64,000 nucleotides of DNA from Gammaproteobacteria bacterium (lineage in GTDB: Bacteria > Pseudomonadota > Gammaproteobacteria > Pseudomonadales > Pseudohongiellaceae): contig JAUXNX010000003.1 in NCBI GenBank assembly GCA_030682575.1, positions 124,001 to 188,000 of the forward strand. Reading direction: 5' to 3'. Position numbers and translations under genes: made by a program. Below the pieces are notes generated by a model, which saw nothing but the letters and a program-made list of their open reading frames with translations, made no database searches and had not been told where the DNA came from. Positions 59,241 to 64,000 of this stretch are shown piece by piece. Each line of letters starts with the position of its first letter. Position 1 is the first letter of the stretch.

Positions 59241-60827
59241 ATGAGCGCAGCACACGACGATCATCATCACGGTCCAGCGAAGGGTATATCGCGATGGTTG
59301 TTCACTACCAACCATAAAGATATTGGCTCTCTTTACCTGTGGTTCAGCTTTGCGATGTTCCTGCTTGGCGGCACGTTCGCCATGGTTATCCGGGCAGAGC
59401 TGTTCCAGCCCGGTTTGCAGCTGGTAGATCCGAACTTCTTCAACCAGATGACAACCATGCACGGTCTCATCATGGTGTTCGGTGCGGTAATGCCGGCATT
59501 CGTGGGTCTCGCCAACTGGATGATTCCGATGATGATCGGAGCACCGGACATGGCACTACCACGCATGAACAACTGGAGTTTCTGGATTCTGCCTTTCGCG
59601 TTCGCGATGCTGTCGGCAACGTTGTTCATGGAAGCGGGCGCTCCCAACTTCGGCTGGACGTTCTACGCCCCGTTGTCGACAACGTATGCTCCTGAGACAG
59701 TGACGTTCTTCATTTTCGCAGTGCACATCATGGGCGCGTCATCCATCATGGGCTCGATCAACATCATCGCGACGATCCTGAACATGCGCGCTCCCGGCAT
59801 GACACTGATGAAGATGCCGCTGTTCGTCTGGACCTGGCTCATTACGGCCTACCTGCTGATTGCCGTAATGCCGGTGCTTGCAGGCGTGGTCACCATGATG
59901 CTCTTCGACATCCATTTCGGCACCAGCTTCTTCAATGCAGCCGGCGGCGGTGACCCCGTACTGTTCCAGCACGTGTTCTGGTTCTTCGGTCATCCGGAAG
60001 TGTACATCATGATTCTGCCGGCTTTCGGTATCGTGTCCGCGATCATCCCGACCTTCGCCAGAAAGCGTCTGTTCGGGTATGACTCGATGGTATATGCCAC
60101 AGCGTCAATCGCCTTCCTGTCATTCATTGTGTGGGCACACCACATGTTTACAGTGGGTATGCCGATTGCGGGTGAGCTGTTCTTCATGTATGCCACAATG
60201 CTGATTGCGGTACCAACCGGAGTGAAAGTGTTCAACTGGGTTGCCACAATGTTCCGCGGCTCCATGACTTTCGAAACGCCGATGCTGTTCGCGATCGCGT
60301 TCGTGGTGCTGTTCACCATGGGTGGATTCACCGGTCTGATGCTGGCGATTACACCGGCTGACTTCCAGTACCACGACACCTATTTCGTCGTAGCCCACTT
60401 CCACTATGTACTGGTGCCAGGTGCCGTGTTCTCGATCATGGCGGCAGTCTATTACTGGCTACCCAAGTGGACTGGTTACATGTATGACGAAACGCTGGGC
60501 AAGCTGCATTTCTGGCTCTCATTCATCGGCGTGAATATTCTGTTCTTCCCGCAGCACTTCCTCGGACTGGCGGGTATGCCACGACGAATTCCTGACTACG
60601 CGTTACAGTTTGCTGACTTCAACTGGATCTCCAGTGTTGGTGGTTTCCTGTTTGGTGCGTCGCAGTTGATTCTGCTGGTTGTTGTGATCAAGTGCGTAAA
60701 AGGTGGCAAGAAGGCTACTGCACAAGTATGGGAAGGAGCACAAGGCCTTGAGTGGACAGTCGACTCCCCTGCGCCATACCACACTTTCGCGACACCGCCA
60801 GATCCCAAGTTGATTCACGCACAGTAA
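59241..60827 (+). CDS. coxA: cytochrome c oxidase subunit I
   Basis: [35 protein letters not shown]. Confidence 0.98.
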   Translation: MSAAHDDHHHGPAKGISRWLFTTNHKDIGSLYLWFSFAMFLLGGTFAMVIRAELFQPGLQLVDPNFFNQMTTMHGLIMVFGAVMPAFVGLANWMIPMMIGAPDMALPRMNNWSFWILPFAFAMLSATLFMEAGAPNFGWTFYAPLSTTYAPETVTFFIFAVHIMGASSIMGSINIIATILNMRAPGMTLMKMPLFVWTWLITAYLLIAVMPVLAGVVTMMLFDIHFGTSFFNAAGGGDPVLFQHVFWFFGHPEVYIMILPAFGIVSAIIPTFARKRLFGYDSMVYATASIAFLSFIVWAHHMFTVGMPIAGELFFMYATMLIAVPTGVKVFNWVATMFRGSMTFETPMLFAIAFVVLFTMGGFTGLMLAITPADFQYHDTYFVVAHFHYVLVPGAVFSIMAAVYYWLPKWTGYMYDETLGKLHFWLSFIGVNILFFPQHFLGLAGMPRRIPDYALQFADFNWISSVGGFLFGASQLILLVVVIKCVKGGKKATAQVWEGAQGLEWTVDSPAPYHTFATPPDPKLIHAQ

Positions 60828-60850
60828 CGATTGCACATACGGAGCGAATC

Positions 60851-61423
60851 ATGAAAAGCGAAAACCCGAGATCTTCCACCAAGCGCCTGGTAACCAAGCT
60901 GCTGTTCGCTGTGGTAGGAATGTTTGCGTTTGGCTTCGCACTGGTTCCTCTGTATGACGTGATTTGTGATATCACGGGCTTGAACGGAAAAACTTCCGGT
61001 CGCTATAGCATGGCTGCCGACTCAGAGCCCGTCCCAGTGAGTGAGCGTGAAATTACAGTGCAGTTCATGGCGCAGAACAGCGCGGGAATGGAGTGGGTCT
61101 TCGGACCTAATGAGGCGCAAGTAAAAGTACATCCGGGCGAAGTCAAAGTTGTCAGTTATCGTGCGAAGAATCCCAATGACTACGTGATGACTGGCCAGGC
61201 CATTCCCAGTGTTGCCCCCAATGAAGCAGCCCAATATTTAAAGAAGCTGGAGTGCTTCTGCTTTGCAGAGCAGGAGTTACAGCCGGGTGAAGAAGTGAAT
61301 ATGGCCATAAGATTCTTTGTGGACGAAAACATCCCGGAAAAAATAACAAAACTGACCCTGTCCTATTCTCTGCACGATATCACCGACTACGAAGTGGCCG
61401 TTGAAGGTATCGCAGCCAGATAG
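60851..61423 (+). CDS. ctaG: cytochrome c oxidase assembly protein (Cox11/CtaG)
   Basis: FGFALVPLYDVICDITGLNGKT; KLECFCFAEQEL; ATG at 60851. Confidence 0.96.
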   Translation: MKSENPRSSTKRLVTKLLFAVVGMFAFGFALVPLYDVICDITGLNGKTSGRYSMAADSEPVPVSEREITVQFMAQNSAGMEWVFGPNEAQVKVHPGEVKVVSYRAKNPNDYVMTGQAIPSVAPNEAAQYLKKLECFCFAEQELQPGEEVNMAIRFFVDENIPEKITKLTLSYSLHDITDYEVAVEGIAAR

Positions 61424-61470
61424 CAGAGTGAACTGATAGCAATAATTTGACGACCTTTGGAGATAGAAAG

Positions 61471-62397
61471 ATGGCCAGCGCAGGCTCCCACGATACTTAC
61501 TACGTCCCCGAACAAACGAAGCTGCCGTTCTTCGCATCGATTGGTTTGTTCTTGACCGTTTACGGACTGGGCAGTGTTCTCAATGACGTCAAGTCATCCG
61601 AGAGCGCAACATTTTCAACCATGATCTCGTTGGCAGGGTTCATGCTGCTTTCGTTCATACTGTTTCAGTGGTTCAGTACGGTCATTCGAGAAAATCATGC
61701 AGGCATGAATAGTGATCAGCTCAAGCGCTCATATGTATGGGGAATGGCCTGGTTCATTTTTTCTGAAGTTATGTTCTTCGCGGCGTTCTTTGGCGCCTTG
61801 TTCTATGTGCGAACGTTCTCGGTGCCCTGGATCGGTGGTGAAGGAGACAAGGGGATCACAGGTGATATCCTCTGGCCGGAATTCGAAGCCGCATGGCCGT
61901 TGATCGTGAATCCCGACAGTAGTCTGTTTAGCAATCCTCACGAAGGAATGAGCGTCAGCGAATGGAGTCTAAGCTTCTTCGCCAAATACCTGCCCTTCTG
62001 GAATACCGTAATTCTGATTACATCGAGCGTGACTGTGCATTTTGCGCACACAGCCCTCAAGGCAGAAAACCGCAAGGGTCTGATTCAGTGGATGTTCGTG
62101 AGCGTGGCTTTGGGCGTACTGTTCCTGTTCCTGCAAGGCTTCGAGTATGTAGAAGCTTATGGCCATTACGGGATCACATTGGATTCAGGAATTTACGGAT
62201 CGACATTCTTCCTGCTGACTGGTTTCCACGGTTTCCACGTAACACTTGGAACCTTCATGCTGGCGATCATGCTTGTTCGATCCATCAAGGGTCATTTCAA
62301 GCCAGACGACCATTTTGGATTTGAAGCTGCCTCCTGGTACTGGCATTTCGTTGACGTCGTTTGGGTTGGCCTGTTCATATTCGTGTATCTGTTCTGA
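61471..62397 (+). CDS. coxC: cytochrome c oxidase subunit III
   Basis: YYVPEQTKLPFFASIGLF; GFHGFHVTLGTFML; WYWHFVDVVWVGLF. Confidence 0.97.
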   Translation: MASAGSHDTYYVPEQTKLPFFASIGLFLTVYGLGSVLNDVKSSESATFSTMISLAGFMLLSFILFQWFSTVIRENHAGMNSDQLKRSYVWGMAWFIFSEVMFFAAFFGALFYVRTFSVPWIGGEGDKGITGDILWPEFEAAWPLIVNPDSSLFSNPHEGMSVSEWSLSFFAKYLPFWNTVILITSSVTVHFAHTALKAENRKGLIQWMFVSVALGVLFLFLQGFEYVEAYGHYGITLDSGIYGSTFFLLTGFHGFHVTLGTFMLAIMLVRSIKGHFKPDDHFGFEAASWYWHFVDVVWVGLFIFVYLF

Positions 62398-62412
62398 TAA
62401 TACTGCAAAGCA

Positions 62413-62446
62413 GATGACAGTGCTGGCTCATGTCAGCACTGTCATC
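62413..62446. other. strong hairpin between convergent coxC and DUF2909
   Basis: GATGACAGTGCTG-gctcatgt-CAGCACTGTCATC: 13-bp perfect stem; no adjacent T-tract on either strand. Confidence 0.75.
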
Positions 62447-62495
62447 ACCATAAAAAAGCCTATCAAAAGAAATAGTCAAAAGCGGGAAAGGCTCC

Positions 62496-62702
62496 TCAGA
62501 GCCACGGAGCCTGGATAGACAGTTCGCCGGTCATCAGGCCATAGAAAACGCATACCATCATGATGACGGCCAGCGTAACCCGGACACCCAGAGCGTACAG
62601 CACTCTTTTGGATCTGCCTTTGTCCTTGTAAAAAAAGACGAATCCACAAACCAGACTGACTAGAATACCTGCCAATAGCAGGATGATGATCAACTTGAGC
62701 AT
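62496..62702 (-). CDS. DUF2909 twin-transmembrane protein
   Basis: MLKLIIILLLAGILVSLVCGFVFFYKDKGRSKRVLYALGVRVTLAVIMM. Confidence 0.85.
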   Translation of the reverse strand: MLKLIIILLLAGILVSLVCGFVFFYKDKGRSKRVLYALGVRVTLAVIMMVCVFYGLMTGELSIQAPWL

Positions 62703-62762
62703 GCTGTTTCCTTGAGTAGAATGTTCGGGTGCATGATAGCAAACACCGAGGGTTGCTGGACA

Positions 62763-63497
62763 ATGCCGCACTTCAGTCCGGGTTGGAAACTGACACTGTT
62801 CACGGCGGCGTTGGCGCCACTGTTGTTGACACTTGCGCTGTGGCAGCTTGATCGAGAACAGGAAAAGATTGCTATGCAACGGGGCTATGCAGATCGCACG
62901 CAGGCCGCTGCTGTATCAGTGATGCAAGTCGATTGGAATTCTTTAGACATTGCCTATACCAAAGTAAGTGCGCGTGGCACTTTCGACAATGAACGAACAT
63001 ACCTGCTCGATAATCGAATCTATCAGGGTCGAGTTGGATATGAGGTCATTACTCCCTTTGCGGTTGAAGGGAGTGAAACGCTAATGGTCAATCGCGGGTG
63101 GATACCTGCTGGCCCAACCCGTGAGCAGTTGCCGGAAATCCCGAGTATATTCGGGACAGCATCACTGATTGGGACAATTTATGTTCCGTTGGAAGAGCCG
63201 TTTCTGCTCAGTCAAAGAGAGGAAGCTTTTGGCAGCAAATGGCCAAGAGTCGTTCAGAGTATTCGCATCAACGCGATTGCTCAAGAGTTGGGAGTTTCCT
63301 TGCTGCCTTACACGGTTCGACTTGCTGAAGGTTCCGTCGGTTTGGAGCAGAGCAATTGGCCCATCGTGAATATGCAGCCAGAAAAGCATCGCGCGTATGC
63401 AGTTCAATGGTTTGTGATGTTCCTGGCGCTTGTCGGAATGTACGTATATTTCGGAATTAAACACCCTGCTTCGGTAAGAAACAGAGAGGAAAAATGA
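62763..63497 (+). CDS. SURF1 family protein
   Basis: PGWKLTLFTAALAPLLLTLALWQLDREQEK; YLLDNRIYQGRVGYEVITPF; VNRGWIPAG. Confidence 0.94.
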   Translation: MPHFSPGWKLTLFTAALAPLLLTLALWQLDREQEKIAMQRGYADRTQAAAVSVMQVDWNSLDIAYTKVSARGTFDNERTYLLDNRIYQGRVGYEVITPFAVEGSETLMVNRGWIPAGPTREQLPEIPSIFGTASLIGTIYVPLEEPFLLSQREEAFGSKWPRVVQSIRINAIAQELGVSLLPYTVRLAEGSVGLEQSNWPIVNMQPEKHRAYAVQWFVMFLALVGMYVYFGIKHPASVRNREEK

Positions 63498-64000
63498 ACG
63501 CAAACGTAATGAACAAGATCAAGCTGACAGTATTGCTGTTGATCACTGCTCTTCCCGTATCATTGGCGACACTTTCGTTCAAATCAGCGATTGAGAATGG
63601 TGATGTTTCTGCAACATCCAATAAGGGTAATTTGATCCTGCCTCCCGCAGATATCACTGCACTGGCAATGCACCATGCGGATGGTCAGCCGGTGTTCCTG
63701 AATTTCGAAGAAGAAATCGCCAGTCTGGGTGATGAAGAATATGAGATTCGACCATGGCTTCTGCTGTACGTCACTGGCAGTGAATGTGATGCAAAGTGCC
63801 AGGAAAGAATTCATTACATGCAGCAGTTACATATCGCACTTGGGAAGAATATCCAGAGAGTCAGACGGTATTATCTGCACGCATCAGATGAGCCTATCGG
63901 CCCAGAGAATGCGCAAATTTTTGAATCACAGTTCCCGAGCATGGGAATAGCATACAGCGAACGAGAAGTGTTGGAGCTGAATATGGCCAGTGCGGGAGTA
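63494..64000 (+). CDS. cytochrome oxidase assembly-associated membrane protein, truncated by window end
   Basis: ATGA overlap with SURF1 stop; open to window end; RPWLLLYVTGSECDAKCQERIHYMQQLHIALGKN. Confidence 0.8.
   Translation, partial: MNANVMNKIKLTVLLLITALPVSLATLSFKSAIENGDVSATSNKGNLILPPADITALAMHHADGQPVFLNFEEEIASLGDEEYEIRPWLLLYVTGSECDAKCQERIHYMQQLHIALGKNIQRVRRYYLHASDEPIGPENAQIFESQFPSMGIAYSEREVLELNMASAGV

Noticed and set aside
62217-62245. Tandem GGTTTCCACGGTTTCCACG inside coxC
   Set aside because: Encodes the conserved coxC peptide GFHGFH; the repeat is a coding consequence.

Overview
This 64-kb window is a gammaproteobacterial chromosome segment spanning a putative replication origin. 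The core (about 12.3-54 kb) is the classic origin neighbourhood. Reading leftward on the minus strand from the origin: rpmH-rnpA-yidD-yidC-mnmE, an AT-rich gap, mnmG-rsmG-parA-parB, atpIBEFHAGDC, glmU and glmS. Reading rightward on the plus strand: dnaA-dnaN-recF-gyrB. Further right are plsC/gmhB/glyS/glyQ, an LpxL-type acyltransferase, trkH/trkA/rsmB/fmt/def, a LysM protein, dprA/purE/tsaC/hemF/aroE, a gamma-carbonic anhydrase, prlC, and a cytochrome c oxidase cluster (coxB, coxA, cox11, coxC, DUF2909, SURF1). The left 12 kb is accessory. Its most unusual element is a tightly packed minus-strand cluster: CigR/RcnB-like protein, cytochrome P450, orphan SdhB-like iron-sulfur protein, then a predicted flavinylated FMN-binding protein. 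It could be an uncharacterised P450 electron-transfer module. Other points of interest are two parS-like palindromes embedded in recF, both encoding FHVEH; a second DnaA-box-bearing AT-rich gap between mnmG and mnmE; a palindromic candidate ArsR operator; and a GTGA-coupled ArsR-rhodanese / sterol-desaturase / FemAB-like operon. All calls come from reading the sequence and the supplied ORF translations; no database search was run.
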